A stretch of DNA of 64,000 nt from Beroe forskalii (GCA_011033025.1 WFMF01000220.1:217327-281326); one strand, 5' to 3'. Numbered from the stretch's first letter, positions 13,601-23,556 are shown. The notes: a model not told the origin generated them from the letters alone. Numbers and translations: made by a program.

Positions 13601-14202
13601 TAAGTTATAATAACAGTTATACAGTTATAATAAGAAAATAACAAATATCAATCAAAAAAATTGCAGAAATAATATCTATTAGAATTCATAAAAGAAAAAA
13701 TTCAACACGAAATTGTCATCAAGGTTTCATGATATAAACATTTGAAATTAGTGGTAAGAATTTATGGGTTTTCCAGAATATGTGCTAATTTGGGCTGTTT
13801 AAAATGTTAAATCGGTGGACCACCTGGCAGCTGGCTAGGTATTGCATAACATAGATAACTGTTACACACATTTAAGAGAGTTGGTGGCACTAAGTGATTT
13901 TTATTTTTCATGGGTGTTTATAAGCAAATTAGTCGCAGGTTATCACATAGGAAAACTATGTGTGCCTATTGCACCATATTTTGCATTTATTGTTAGGGAT
14001 CAAGAAAGCCAACATTATTCTAGATGAGCTAGATAATTGAGCTGATCATCAGAAAGTCCATTAGGAATCATAAACGAATGCTTTGGTAACAACTCACTTT
14101 CCTCTCATATCTGTGAATGATAGAGTTACTGAAGATATCCTCATCATAATCACTCTCTTCTGAACCAAACTCAGTTAATCTCAATTCTTCTGGACGAGGC
14201 AT
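4594..14202 (-). CDS. M1-family membrane aminopeptidase (gluzincin), 3' end missing
   Basis: Zinc exopeptidase that removes N-terminal residues from peptides. Twelve exons (-): 14098-14202, 12558-12712, 10971-11043, 10635-10747, 10220-10363, 9644-9769, 9266-9482, 7884-8004, 7497-7678, 6701-6787, 4981-5115, 4594-4725. All phases agree and total 530 codons. Residues 1-46 are an acidic-then-basic cytoplasmic tail, about 47-71 a signal anchor (type II membrane protein), then ectodomain. GAMEN is at 362-366, HEMAH at 398-402, and the third zinc ligand Glu421 lies in NEGFASY, giving the HEXXH-X18-E spacing. The layout matches aminopeptidase N, ERAP and related vertebrate enzymes. The C-terminal helical domain would lie past the gap. 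The start at 14202 (MPRPEE) is chosen because upstream in-frame sequence is AT-rich and unlike protein. Exact orthology is not resolved. Confidence 0.9.
4981..5115 (-). CDS. M1 gene exon 11
   Basis: 45 codons, including [14 protein letters not shown] and [12 protein letters not shown], which match the conserved D-S-x-x-N-SHPI and F-D-x-I-S-Y-x-K blocks that follow the M1 catalytic site. Phase 0 joins to the exon ending at 4725 ([13 protein letters not shown]). Confidence 0.9.
5249..5336 (+). CDS. Orphan exon-like segment on the opposite strand
   Basis: An 88-nt GC-richer island in AT-rich intron DNA, bounded by TATTGCAG and GTATAA. It reads [14 protein letters not shown] then [15 protein letters not shown] with no stop. 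It lies inside an M1 intron on the other strand and I do not recognise it. It could be an exon of an overlapping gene or chance. Confidence 0.3.
6701..6787 (-). CDS. M1 gene exon 10: third zinc ligand
   Basis: 29 codons beginning [14 protein letters not shown]. The Glu of NEGF is the third zinc ligand, 18 residues after the second His of HEXXH. The exon is in phase 0 on both sides. Confidence 0.93.
7025..7229. repeat. Dispersed ~200-bp repeat, copy 1
   Basis: Sequence from ACTAGCAGGGCCCGTTGCCTC to the ATCATCGGTATGCTTG phrase recurs, slightly diverged and in the same orientation, at 60605-60800. No coding potential. It may be a SINE or a transposon end; here it lies in an M1 intron. Confidence 0.75.
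7240..7490. repeat. Short degenerate repeats around a GTTGCTATAGCAAC palindrome
   Basis: The phrases CGGTTGCTATAGCAA and CAATTAACCACCTTCAT recur several times with small changes, immediately downstream of the zinc-site exon of the M1 gene. No gene is seen. Confidence 0.6.
7497..7678 (-). CDS. M1 gene exon 9: GAMEN and HEXXH zinc site
   Basis: 182 nt encoding [12 protein letters not shown], the aminopeptidase exopeptidase motif, and [18 protein letters not shown], the zinc-binding helix with the catalytic Glu399. Both splice borders are canonical. This exon is absent from the inverted partial copy. Confidence 0.95.
11400..12310 (-). pseudogene. Decayed mariner-like DDE transposase
   Basis: The - strand at 11463-11511 reads [16 protein letters not shown] followed by a stop. 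This is the conserved block around the second catalytic Asp of Tc1/mariner DDE_3 transposases (usually W-P-P-x-S-P-D-L-T-P-x-D-F-x-L-W). Just upstream (-) is [15 protein letters not shown], matching the usual preceding segment. Stops and frame changes break the rest. It lies in the intron between M1 exons 2 and 3. Inverted termini were not found. Confidence 0.65.
12558..12712 (-). CDS. M1 gene exon 2: signal anchor
   Basis: Starts after a CAG acceptor with basic KARCSRSK, then a hydrophobic stretch of about 24 residues ([15 protein letters not shown]...), then the start of the ectodomain (SGDVIP). It ends in phase 2, and the next exon's first base completes an Ile codon before HYDLWLHP, the usual opening of the M1 N-terminal domain. 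Confidence 0.8.
12713..14097. other. M1 intron 1, no other feature recognised
   Basis: AT-rich intron between the first two M1 coding exons, with a C-run near 13465 and no clear gene, RNA or inverted repeat. ORFs here are short and unlike known proteins. Confidence 0.5.
14098..14202 (-). CDS. M1 gene exon 1: cytoplasmic N-terminus
   Basis: 35 codons from Met, rich in Glu and Asp ([10 protein letters not shown]), ending RYERK before a GTGAGT donor. Phase 0 joins it to the signal-anchor exon at 12712. It lies 1.4 kb upstream of the next exon; linkage rests on phase and on the charge pattern expected before a type II anchor. Confidence 0.65.
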
Positions 14203-15714
14203 ATCAAAACCTTTTTTTTGATAGATAGTTATTACATAGAATGCAATTTTCAATATAGGTAGTACAGCAATTTCAATTGATTAGAAGTTAAAGAATATGT
14301 CAATGGCAGTACAGATATGCTAGGCAGATTAAAATTGAAACATTATAAATTCAAATCACCAACAGCAATATACCACTTGAACTTGAAGTGTAATTGGCAT
14401 ATCATGGTTTGCAACTTGATATATTTGCTAAGGTAAGGCCACAGACATTACCTCCAGTCAAAAATTAATGTCAATCTCAAAATCATTTAATACAAATTTG
14501 TAACTCCTTCACCAATATATTTCTAGGATCACTATTAGAATTACAGTACAGCATTGGCACATTTCAAACTTGCAACCCAGCAAGTTAAATTACCTAAAGT
14601 TGCCACAATGAGTATTGGCCAACTACTTTGTCGCTCTCAATTTCAGGTCAGAGACTAGGTATGTATTGAGGGGCTCTGCCCCCTTCCTCCTGCTGGAGCT
14701 GTGCCTCAGATGCCCTGAAATCACTGAGCAGAATGCAAAATTTCTCAGATTGCAGAGCAATTTTCATGGATGTTGCATTGTATTTAAAAGGATATGTCAC
14801 AAAAATTTTGTGGATTTTAGTTTGTTATTGAGGTGTTAATAAGTTAATAATCTCCACAAATCTGCAGTATGATAGCATTCAGTGCAATAGCATTCAAGAT
14901 GGGTATTTATAAAATCATGGTTCAAACTGCTGTTGTTTTCTTTATCATCACAAGAAAATCTGCTTTTTCAGGCATAAATTCTCGTGTCAAGTTTTTTGTC
15001 TGTTTAGGTTAGGTTCAAATCAAACAAATTTCATATCTGTTTGAGAGACAAACCCATGTCTAACACTTTAAAAATGTAAACACACTTACAAGTAAAATTG
15101 TCTCAGTGGTATGATAGGCATGATATAAATGGGAATTTCAAAGGTGCAACAGGAATAAACACCACCCATGAATTATATTGCCCCATAATTGATAATATGC
15201 CATTACATGTCAAGAACACTGTGTAAAATCGTAAATGGTAAGGGAGAGGGAAAAGGCATAGGAGCTGCCCAGGCATAAGGCATCTGAATTTTGCATCTTG
15301 TTTGATATCATAGTTCACACCACCAAAGCGTACACTATCTAGCCTCTTCACATAGGCATAACATACACTTCAAACTTAGCTATTGACCCATCGAAGGGTT
15401 GCAGAACTCATCACAGCAAAAACCAATGAGAAATACTGGGATGTCATGAGTACAATGTGCACTAAACTGTCATTTGCCCTATTTAAAAGTGTGTTGGTAT
15501 CAGTGAGGGGATCTCGGGGCAAATCTCAGCCCAGTTGCGAAATTCCAATTTCAGATATTTCATTCAATCTCATCCCAGATGGATTGACTAGAGATGTTAC
15601 ATTTTTGTAAGGCCATGTAGTTGGGCATGTTTTCGTTCCAATTCTTTTTTGATTTGAGGGAGCTATATAACAATTAACTGAATGATCGGATCACTGTTTA
15701 TAAGTCACATACTG
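14203..15714. other. Upstream region of the M1 gene, nothing recognised
   Basis: AT-rich. It may hold the promoter or 5' UTR of the M1 gene, but I see no TATA-plus-initiator arrangement I would defend. An 82-codon - strand ORF (15103-15351) matches nothing I know. Confidence 0.4.
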
Positions 15715-15895
15715 ATACTGATTAATGATGATTATAGTCTCTGCGACAAAATGAAAGAAGCTGATTTTTGATAAATAAATCTGATTTTAATAAACTGACA
15801 TCGGGAATATTTTCGGAATTCTACTCCGTCATCAACCTCAAATTTGATTGTATAAAGTAGTGTTGTAAAGTTTAAAACTCAACACTACTTTACAA
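15715..15895. repeat. Left arm of interrupted palindromic element
   Basis: 15715-15849 is the inverted counterpart of 20731-20752 plus 23557-23684. The loop end (GTAGTGTTGTAAAGTTTAAAAC then ACTACTTTACAAC) is itself a hairpin and matches the centre of the palindrome at 45000-45050. The arms were once adjacent; two later insertions separated them. Confidence 0.8.
15811..15835 (-). ncRNA. Degenerate hammerhead-like core in left palindrome arm
   Basis: On the - strand: TTGATGA, one base, GGA...TCC, GAAA. The first base departs from the CTGANGA consensus and stem II is only 3 bp. The mirror copy is at 23564-23588. Probably a decayed relative of the better motifs at 20559 and 24012. Confidence 0.3.
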
Positions 15896-15900
15896 CATTT

Positions 15901-18900
15901 GTGGAAGAGGTGATGTTACACCAGAACTCAGTGATCCAACTGCAAGATGAACTCTTGAAGAGTAAGTCTGAGCAAATGGAAGCGGTCCAGACGACAGTGA
16001 AGAGTGAAATCAGAAGTTTCAGCGACGTAGTGAAGAAAGGTTGTGAAGATAGGATAACAGCAACGCAAGTGAAGGCCGCAGTGAAGTCGGCAGTGAAGGA
16101 TGACGACCGGAGGAGAGCGGTGATGGTGTTTGGACTGGGGGGGATGAAGCCCAAAAAAAACCAAAAAAAACCAAAAAAAACCTAGCCCAAGAATCGGAAA
16201 AGTAGGGTGGGCCTTGGTTTTTTTTGGTTTTTTTTGGTATTTTTTGGTTTTTTTTGGTTTTTTTCGGTATTTTTTGGTTTTTTTTGGGTTAGGTTTTTTC
16301 AAAAATTTTGACTTTTTCATGCCAATATTGATTGTTGATGCTATTAATGTGTTGTTATTGATATCACTATAGTTTCAAACAATATTCGTCAGTTTTTATT
16401 GATGTTTTGGGTGATTCATGGTGTTTTATAAGTTTATATGACGTAATCAGTACGTCAAGGCATTGTTTTGGTGAACTATCAGCGAAGCACTGCTCAAGAG
16501 TTGCCCAGGGTCAGCCAGCATGGATCAGCAGGGGGTTAATAGGGGTCTGACTTGAATCAACAGGCCAGGAGGCCACTCAGTGCTGAAATAAGGACATAGG
16601 GGCCCTGCAAACTGCCAAGTGCTAGACGTGAACCAGGGGGTTTCTCAAGGCTCACTGGTTTGTTCATGGCTGATAAAGTTCAGACTAGTGTTATCTGAGA
16701 TTAACAAGGTGTTTTGCACCGGAAAAGTCACCATGTCTAAGGATAGCTAAGGGTCGCCAGGGAGCCAGTCACCTATGATTGTCCAATATCAGGTAATGGT
16801 CAGAAGGAGCCAGGAGTTAGACAAGGTTAAGCATGATGGGTCACCATGCTACTATGGGATCAAAAGGCTTTTGAGGGAAGAAGTTGATTGAGGACAATCA
16901 AGACATCAGATAATCACTCATTCAGTTGTTATTAAGGAACAGCCAAGGTTCAGCATGAAGTCAGCCAATGGTCATAAAGGGACCACTATTGCAGTCAGAA
17001 CTTCAAAAGAGGTGAGAAGGTCACTCAGGTTTTTAACTTCTTGCTAGGGGTCAGTGAAATATGAAATAGGTATCAGAAAAAGGTCAGTCAAATTTCCTCT
17101 GGGGTTGGTAAGGGTTTGCCAAGTGCAGTTTCACCTTGATTCACCTACCCTTCAAAGCACAGAAATATTTCCTGTGTGTTGGCGGTATATATGCAACTTA
17201 TAACCATGGAGTGGAGAGAACCTACATGTCTTGCCTGGCTCAATGCGGTGGATGTCCTAGCTGCATGGCTCATTAAACAAGGAACTGAAAACCGTAGGGC
17301 TCCATACAGGGTTAGCTCTACACCTTCTGGGAATAATGTTGCGAACTTCGCGATGTATATTGTATATGCCTCTAGTTGTAATATGCTGAAAATTAAGGGC
17401 CAGGAAAGGGCATGTAAAGTATCCCCAGGGGTTAGGGTCACTCAGTCAGGTAGTGTAAAAATATGATTGGCCTTGGTTCAGCAGGGAGGAATGTTAGGTC
17501 CACAAAAAAGGTCTTCCAGGACTGATTGGAGCAATAAAGCTAAGGATCAGCCTAAGTAAGTACTTGAAATAGAATTGACAAGAAGCTCAGATAAGCTCAT
17601 TACTCTACAATTAAAGGACTATGTTCAAACAGCTTTTGATAAACACTTAGGTCCTAGAACAGTAGTATGACCCCTTTGGCTAATCTCGATTGGATCTGAC
17701 CTGGAAAAAGTACCCACCAGACTCCAGAGTAAAGAGTTAAGGAGATAGTTTTCCCAGGTTACCTTCAGTATAAGGGACTGGGGACCCAAACATGCTCTGA
17801 AGATTAACAGCTAGGGCCATAGTTACTTGGTTAGTGTTAGGGTTGGTGTTAGACGTTAGTGAATACCTTCGTTACATTTTCTCTGCGGAATCCTTTTTCA
17901 CCTTACTAACCTCACAACCCCTCTCAGCATAGGACTATTGACTGTTCATTTCATTTCTTGACCAAGGATCGACAAAAAGCTATATGTGATTTATCAATGG
18001 GTCTTTTTATGGGTCATTAAACTTTAATTGAAGCTGTTCAAATGTCAACATCAAACCATTTATAAAAGTTCATCACTAAAGTGATAAGTGTTAAGTGCCA
18101 GGTAGCGTTAGTCAATGTTTACAAGAGGTCAGAATCCAGTTTAAGTTGTAAAATTTATTCGAAAATAGGCATAAATAGTGTTAAAATAGTGGGTCACTGG
18201 GTCAGTTGAGGGTGACCAGTGACCACTGACCAGGGAAAAGCCTTGAAATGTTCACTAGGAAGTCAACTAGGTGTCAGTAGGGACAAGGGGACACCCTGAG
18301 AGACCCGTAACGGGTCACTTGGGGTTCACTCAGGGTCCCAGGATCAGCTCTAGTATATAAATGGATGCTTTTACTTGACTGATTACTATTGGAAGTCACT
18401 AAGACGTGAATTCCTAAGAATGCAGTTGAAAACGTATAGGAAAAAGTATGGGTACCTATTGGAAATCATCTTATATACTTGTTAAAAAAACTCTGCAAGT
18501 GTCTTAATAACAGAGGAATTTCAGTATTAACATCCCAACAATAATAAAATGTCTTCTTGAAGATTAACAAAACATTCATGAACGTGAATTTTGAATAATT
18601 GGACCAATTTCAGAACGATTAGATGAGTGAAAATTCTCAATTATATTCAGTAAATTACACAATGATAGGTCGTTTAAGCTGTATACCAAGCTCCTGTGGA
18701 TCTACAGTCACATGGTAGACATCATAAAACAATCGAATTTTGACCCAAAAATTGTTTGGAAAGGTGCTAGAAATAACTAAAATGTAACCCAAAAAAAACC
18801 AAAAAAAACCTAAAAAAACCAAAAAAACCTAGCCCAAGAATCGGAAAAGTAGGGTGGGGCTTGGTTTTTTTTGGGCTTCATCCCCCCCTTGGACTTGAGG

Positions 18901-19397
18901 AGTCAGCCAATGAAGCTGTGCAGGAGAAAGTGAAAGATGTGCTCAAAGTCAGCTGTTCTACGGCACGGCTCTTGGTGAAAGACTGTCACCGTATTGGTGC
19001 TGTCAGGACAGGTCATGTACGCCCGGTAAAAGCCACGTTTCACAGCAATGAAACAGCAGCATTAGCTCTGAAATGTGGGAAGAATTTGCGGGGAACGCGC
19101 TTCAGCGGAGTGTACATATCTCCTGATAGAACTCGGGAAGAAAGAGAAGAAAGGAAAGGACTTGTTTCTCAGCTGCAAGAGAAGATACGGAATGATCCAG
19201 GACAGTACCACTACATCAGCAATGGTACCGTGTGCAGCAGGGAAAGGAGGCCAACTCCTTTACCCCGGACACCAGCATCGACACCCTCGCCCCCTTCGTC
19301 GACTTCAATCCCCCCGTCTTCTCCTCGGACTTCCCTGAATCCGGCTAGTGCTACGAACCCTCGCCCTGCCTCGTGCCGGATGGGACTTACTGAATAA
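15901..19397 (+). pseudogene. ORF1p-like coding fragment, split by a transposon
   Basis: The reading frame runs from LHQNSVIQLQDELLKSK to VMVFGL in the first piece and resumes at GLEESANEAVQEKVKDV after the 2.75-kb insertion, ending MGLTE then stop at 19397. The split falls in the first strand of the predicted RRM-like domain. The N-terminal third of the protein is absent. Confidence 0.8.
16137..18888. mobile_element. 2752-bp TIR DNA transposon with 7-bp target duplication
   Basis: The ends are perfect inverted repeats beginning GGGGGGGATGAAGCCC followed by A8CC repeats. They are flanked by TTGGACT at 16130-16136 and 18889-18895; the undisrupted ORF1 copies carry this sequence once. Subterminal A8CC/GGTTTTTTTT blocks form more inverted structure. 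The interior has short unrecognised ORFs (17145-17466 on both strands) and no visible transposase, so it is a non-autonomous element of undetermined superfamily. Confidence 0.9.
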
Positions 19398-20310
19398 TAA
19401 ATAAAAATTTTATGTGTCTATTTTAATTCTGATTCACCTGCGTGTAATTTGTGTATCACACTCAGCCTTTTATAAAGGTTTTTCACTGATAACGGTTTTA
19501 TAAGTCATGATATTATGCTGCGAGTATTTTCTTGCGTGTAACTTGTAATGTAGCTCTGGTCCCACTAAACACACAGCTAGTAGGCTGCTTCCAATTCACA
19601 CTTTGCTTTTACAGTTATAAAAAGGCTTAAAACGCTACATGTTCATTTTGTTTGATATTTTTGCCTCAATGTCAGCTTGATAACGTGTTTTCAAATTCTC
19701 TTTTCTCAAACACAAGAATATAATTTAACCATTTTATTTATGTTTGGCTTACCTGAGCCGATCAAGGAAACGTCAAAGGATAGTCAAAGAACCCATGCTC
19801 TGCCCAAAACAACATCAACAAAACAGCAACAACAGCAAATATAACGACAACAACTGCAACAGCAACAAAATTTTAATCAATATCAACAGTACTTTCCTTA
19901 TGTACTCCCCAGTATCCTGGAACTGGGCTTTGCCCATTGAGCCCAGTTAAATCCCAATCGATGGGAATATGATTTACACAGTCTGGCTGGGTCAGGCCAC
20001 CCTGTGATCCACTAGACGAAGGGAGGTGGTACATAGCCACCTTCGGCTGATAGCTGACCTAATCTGCAGGCAAGCCCTGACTTGCTTTGCAGTCCGTTTG
20101 AAGCCAGGGGCGTTGGTAGAATTCCAGACCTGCGTGGTCCAGGACTGGGTTCTGCTCTCAGCCCAGGATATAACCCGGCAGTCGGGTGGCCTAAAAACCA
20201 CCCAGGAGTTCACACCCTTGGCCTAGTGTATAGGGAAGTCTCCATGCTCTGCATGGCTGCCACCGGCCTGGTTGATTAAACCGACCTTGGCCATTTTACT
20301 AAGACTAAGA
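19398..20310 (+). mobile_element. 0.9-kb insertion containing a SINE-like segment
   Basis: Intact ORF1 copies read ACTGAATAACCCCGGGC here; in this copy 913 bp separate GAATAA from CCCCGGGC. The right part (about 19985-20310) is GC-richer, shares GTGTATAGG and GGTT(A/G)ATTAAA phrases with the tRNA-derived SINE at 22951 and the AGCCA(C/T)CTTCGGCTGAT phrase at 58620, and ends in TAAGAC repeats. It is likely a SINE plus older DNA. Confidence 0.6.
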
Positions 20311-20496
20311 CCCCGGGCACCAAGTCCCCATCCAATTTCTCGAGTGCGTTTTGTCTTGGTGATTTTGAGTGTTAATTCTCAGAATGCGTTGACGTGACTG
20401 TGGCAATCAGGTCACGATGTGCGGCGAACACATGCCTGAACGGCATCTCAATGCGCTTGTGGTCTTATTTATAATTGTTATTGTATTGATTTTATT

Positions 20497-20674
20497 GTTT
20501 GAAGTGATTGATCATTTCAGTGAAACACAAAAATTCTCAAATATGAAATCAAACCCATACACTTTGCACCGCTATTCAACTGTCAGTTTCGAGATAAAAT
20601 ATCTCTTCTTCAGGAACTCCACAAAGTGTGACACAACATTCTCAAATTTGATTGTAGTTAGCAGTGTTTTTAAG
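20497..20674 (-). mobile_element. 178-bp insertion carrying a hammerhead-like ribozyme
   Basis: Intact copies read GATTTTATTTATTTATTT. Here 178 bp are inserted with a duplicated TTTTATT (20490-20496 and 20675-20681). No inverted ends are obvious. The insert contains the hammerhead candidate at 20559-20629 (-). Small ribozyme-bearing retroelements such as retrozymes, and Penelope-like elements, are the known families with such RNAs; assignment to either is inference. Confidence 0.75.
20559..20629 (-). ncRNA. Hammerhead ribozyme candidate (type I topology)
   Basis: Read on the - strand: an outer stem I helix (ACACTTTG with CAAAGTGT, 8 bp), an internal loop, 4 bp of basal stem I (GTTC/GAAT), core CTGAAGA, one extra base, stem II GAGATA-TTT-TATCTC, GAAA, a C-G closed minimal stem III, then GTT as the NUH cleavage site. 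This is the order of a hammerhead with open stem I and very short stem III. The extra base between CTGAAGA and stem II departs from the minimal consensus. Confidence 0.65.
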
Positions 20675-21099
20675 TTTTATTTATTTATTTCGGCACATGC
20701 CAGCCCCACCGTGGGATTTCAAACAAACACTTTATACAATCAAATTTGAGGTCAAGGATCGACCGAGGCCTCGGCTCGGCCTCGGTTTTCACCGAGGATT
20801 GGGGTTTCACCGAGGCCTCGGCCTCGGCCTCGGTCAGAATTGCCAATCCTCGGAATGCCTCGGCCTCGGTCATTTTAAATCCCGATTTTCCTCGGCCTCG
20901 GCCGAGTTTTTATAAATTTGCCGAGGATTTTACCGAGGATTTTAAAGGAAAATATCCATAATTGATAACAGGAAAAACCTCAATTTTATTTGAAAAAGGT
21001 CCAAAAATAACTAGTATGATTAATTTGAAAGATCTTGAAACATTTGATGAACTGTGGCCATCATAGAAGTAAAAAAACTGACGTCCTTTTATTGGACAA

Positions 21100-22780
21100 G
21101 TCTCGTCAAAAATGGGAAAAAATGGGTAGGAAGAAAATTAGTCTATAATCTGATAATTGAATTTAGTCCTATCCAAACGTCTGGCTTATAGGGGCTGCCG
21201 CCCAATACCCATGCTTAAGTAGTCATTCAGACTTTCAAAAAACTGCCTTGATTTTAGTGCAGCCATGGTCATCTGGAAAGTACCTAAATACGCAAAAAAA
21301 TTAATGAAATCCTATTGGGAATTCAATTTCACTTACTCCGAACGTTTGGCTGCCGCCCCAGACCCCTCCTAAGCATTTAACATTATGTATAGTAGTAAGT
21401 ACGTTACTGCTGCACGTCTTAAGTGGCTGCCGTGATTTTTTCGACCAGTCTCGTCGATAATAGGCAAGAATTGAAGTGAAATCCTATTAAGGCACCAATC
21501 TAATCTAATCTATAAACGTCTGGTTCTGGGGGCTGCCGCCTCCAGACCCCCGCCTAGCACTGTACTTGAAGTGAAACCCTATTGAGGCACCAATTTAATC
21601 CGATCTAAACGTCTGGCTTCTGGGGGCTGCTGCCCCCAAATCCCTGCATAGCACCGTACTTTAGTTGCGCTGTGATTTTTCTCCGAACGGTCTCGTCGAA
21701 AATAGGCAAGAATTGAAGTGAAATCCTATTGAGGAACCAATTTGATCGAATCTAAACGTCTGGCAGCTGGCCTTTGGGGACTGCCGCCCACATACCCCTG
21801 CCTAGCACTGTACTTAAGTTGCTGCCGTGGATTTTTCTCCACCAGTTTTAAACTTTACAAAACTACTTTATACAATCAAAAGTGAGACCTGAAGATGTCG
21901 TAGAACGACGAAATTTATTGTCATTAAAGAACCACACCGTTTCCATTTGTACTTGTACCACTGAGTCAAAAAAGAATAAACAAAGTACTCATTAATTACA
22001 ATTATGGGACTCTTATTCAACGTCCCGATCCGTGAAATTGTCGAAAATAGGCAAGATTCGAAGTGAAATCCTATTGAAGCACCAATTTTTAATCTCAATT
22101 TTAATTTGCTCCGAACGTCTGGCTTATAGGCTGCCGTCCCCAGGCCCCTGCATTATAGCACCGTACTTTAGTCGCTGCGTTGATTTTTCTCCGACCAGTC
22201 TCGTCGAAAATAGGCAAGAATTGAAGTGAAATCCTATTGAGGCACAAATTTAATCAAATCTAAACGTCTAGCATCTGGGGGCTGCCGCCCCCGACCTCTC
22301 CCAAGTCCCTAGCACCGTACTTAAGCTGCTGCCGTGAATTTTCCTCGACCAGTCTCGTCGAAAATAGACGAGAATTGAAGTGAAATTCTATTGAGGAACC
22401 AATTTAATCTAAACGCCTGGCTTCTGGGAGCTGCTGCCCCCAAACCCCTGCCTAGCACTGTAGGGCCTGTGGTACTTACGTTGCTGCCATGATTTTTTCC
22501 TTGAAGAGTCTTGTAGAAAGTAGGCAAGAATTGATGTGAAATCATACTGAGGCACCAATTTAATCTAATCTAAACGTCTGGCTTCTGAGAATCTGGGGGC
22601 TGCCGCCCCAGACCCCTGCCCATAATTGTACTTACGTTGCTGCTATGATTTTGAAGAATCTTGTAGAAAATAGGCAAGAATTGAAGTGAAATACTTTTGA
22701 AGCACTAATTTTCAATCTTATCTGAACGTCTGGCTTGTGGGGGCTGCCGCCCCCAGAACCTTGCTAAACATTGTCAAATT
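21100..22780. repeat. Tandem array of ~160-180 bp units inside the hAT-like element
   Basis: Repeated phrases GTCTCGTCGAAAATAGG, GAAGTGAAATCCTATTGAGG, AAACGTCTGGCTTCTGGG and CTGCCGCCCCCAGACCCCTGC recur in fixed order about ten times with divergence. The array is interrupted at about 21845-22045. No coding potential. Confidence 0.8.
21845..22045 (+). mobile_element. Half of a palindromic element carrying a hammerhead-like core
   Basis: Matches one arm of the palindrome at 44877-45215. It includes CTGAAGA-T-GTCG...CGAC-GAAA at 21889-21913. It interrupts the tandem array of the hAT-like element. Only one arm is present. Confidence 0.65.
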
Positions 22781-22950
22781 ATAGGAAGCAACGTCAAACC
22801 TAAAGCACTGTTAGGCTACAGAAGTGAAAGAAGTCGAAATTGACAAATGCCCGCAAGACCCAATTTTAAAAGCTTTGTCTTGTATTATAGGACTTCTATC
22901 TTTCTATGCAAAACAATACCTATTACCTACCTACTATAAAAGTATAAAGG

Positions 22951-23160
22951 GTCAGTGGTGTAGTGGTATCAATTTGAGCACAGGATCCAAAAATCCTGAG
23001 TTCGAATCCCGGTAAGCACGACAGAGCTACGGGTGAGAGATTTATCTTGAGCCAATGCAGCCCGACAGTTCACTCAGCCGAGTGTATAGGAAACTGTGCG
23101 GGAGGGTTAATTAAATGAGGGTTAAATTGGAATAAAAGTAAAACCTTCAAAATCAAAAAA
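22951..23160 (+). mobile_element. tRNA-derived SINE
   Basis: The head resembles a tRNA: an A-box-like GTAGTGGTATCA at 22959-22970, a short stem AGGAT/ATCCT, and a B box GAGTTCGAATCCC at 22998-23010. The anticodon loop is not 7 nt, so this is not a working tRNA. The body ends in an A-rich tail (AAAATCAAAAAA). Confidence 0.7.
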
Positions 23161-23556
23161 CATTATACTATGCTTCATTATATTATGCTCGTTGAGGTCT
23201 CATACAGGTCCCTTGCAGGGAAATGTGCTTTCATTTTCCAGATAAGATGAATGATAAGTACAAATAATGCAGTTAAGATCTAGTATTACGATCCACTAAA
23301 CAATATCAATTAGCTTTTAATTTTCCAACAAATCGGTACAGTTGTGATGATCCGTTCAAATTGTTGAAAATATCCACTAAAATCCTCGGCCTCGGCCTCG
23401 GCCTCGGTGCAAATTAGGGCACCGAGGACTCGGCCTCGGCCTCGGTCAGAATTTTAGATCGTCGTTTTCCTCGGCCTCGGCCTCGGTTGAAATTTCCGAT
23501 TTTTGTTTTCCTCGGCCTCGGCCTCGGTCAGAAATCTGCCCCTCGGTCGATCCTTG

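Larger units (their letters stand above)
15896..20729 (+). mobile_element. 5'-truncated ORF1-type retroelement, broken by three insertions
   Basis: Pieces 15896-16136, 18889-19397, 20311-20496 and 20675-20729 align end to end with the intact copies at 34408 and 40277. It begins inside the ORF (5' truncation, typical of LINE-like retrotransposition) and ends with the family 3' tail (TTTATTTATTTATTTCGG, then a short hairpin and CAAACAAAC). It was inserted into the loop of the palindromic element. The insertions within it are described separately. Confidence 0.85.
20753..23556. mobile_element. 2804-bp hAT-like non-autonomous transposon
   Basis: The ends are inverted repeats CAAGGATCGACCGAGG, flanked by the 8-bp duplication TTTGAGGT (20745-20752 and 23557-23564). 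The 8-bp duplication and CA...TG ends fit hAT. Many subterminal CCTCGG repeats in both arms resemble the subterminal transposase sites of that superfamily. The interior is a tandem array, half of a palindromic element and a SINE; no transposase is seen. It was inserted into the right arm of the older palindromic element. Confidence 0.85.

Noticed and set aside
15928..16320. 130-codon - strand ORF rich in Lys and Pro
   Set aside because: It reads through the A8CC/GGT8 terminal repeats of the TIR transposon and the antisense of the ORF1 fragment.
22951..23020. Functional tRNA gene
   Set aside because: A and B boxes are present, but the anticodon loop is the wrong size and the acceptor ends do not pair. 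A SINE body and A-rich tail follow.
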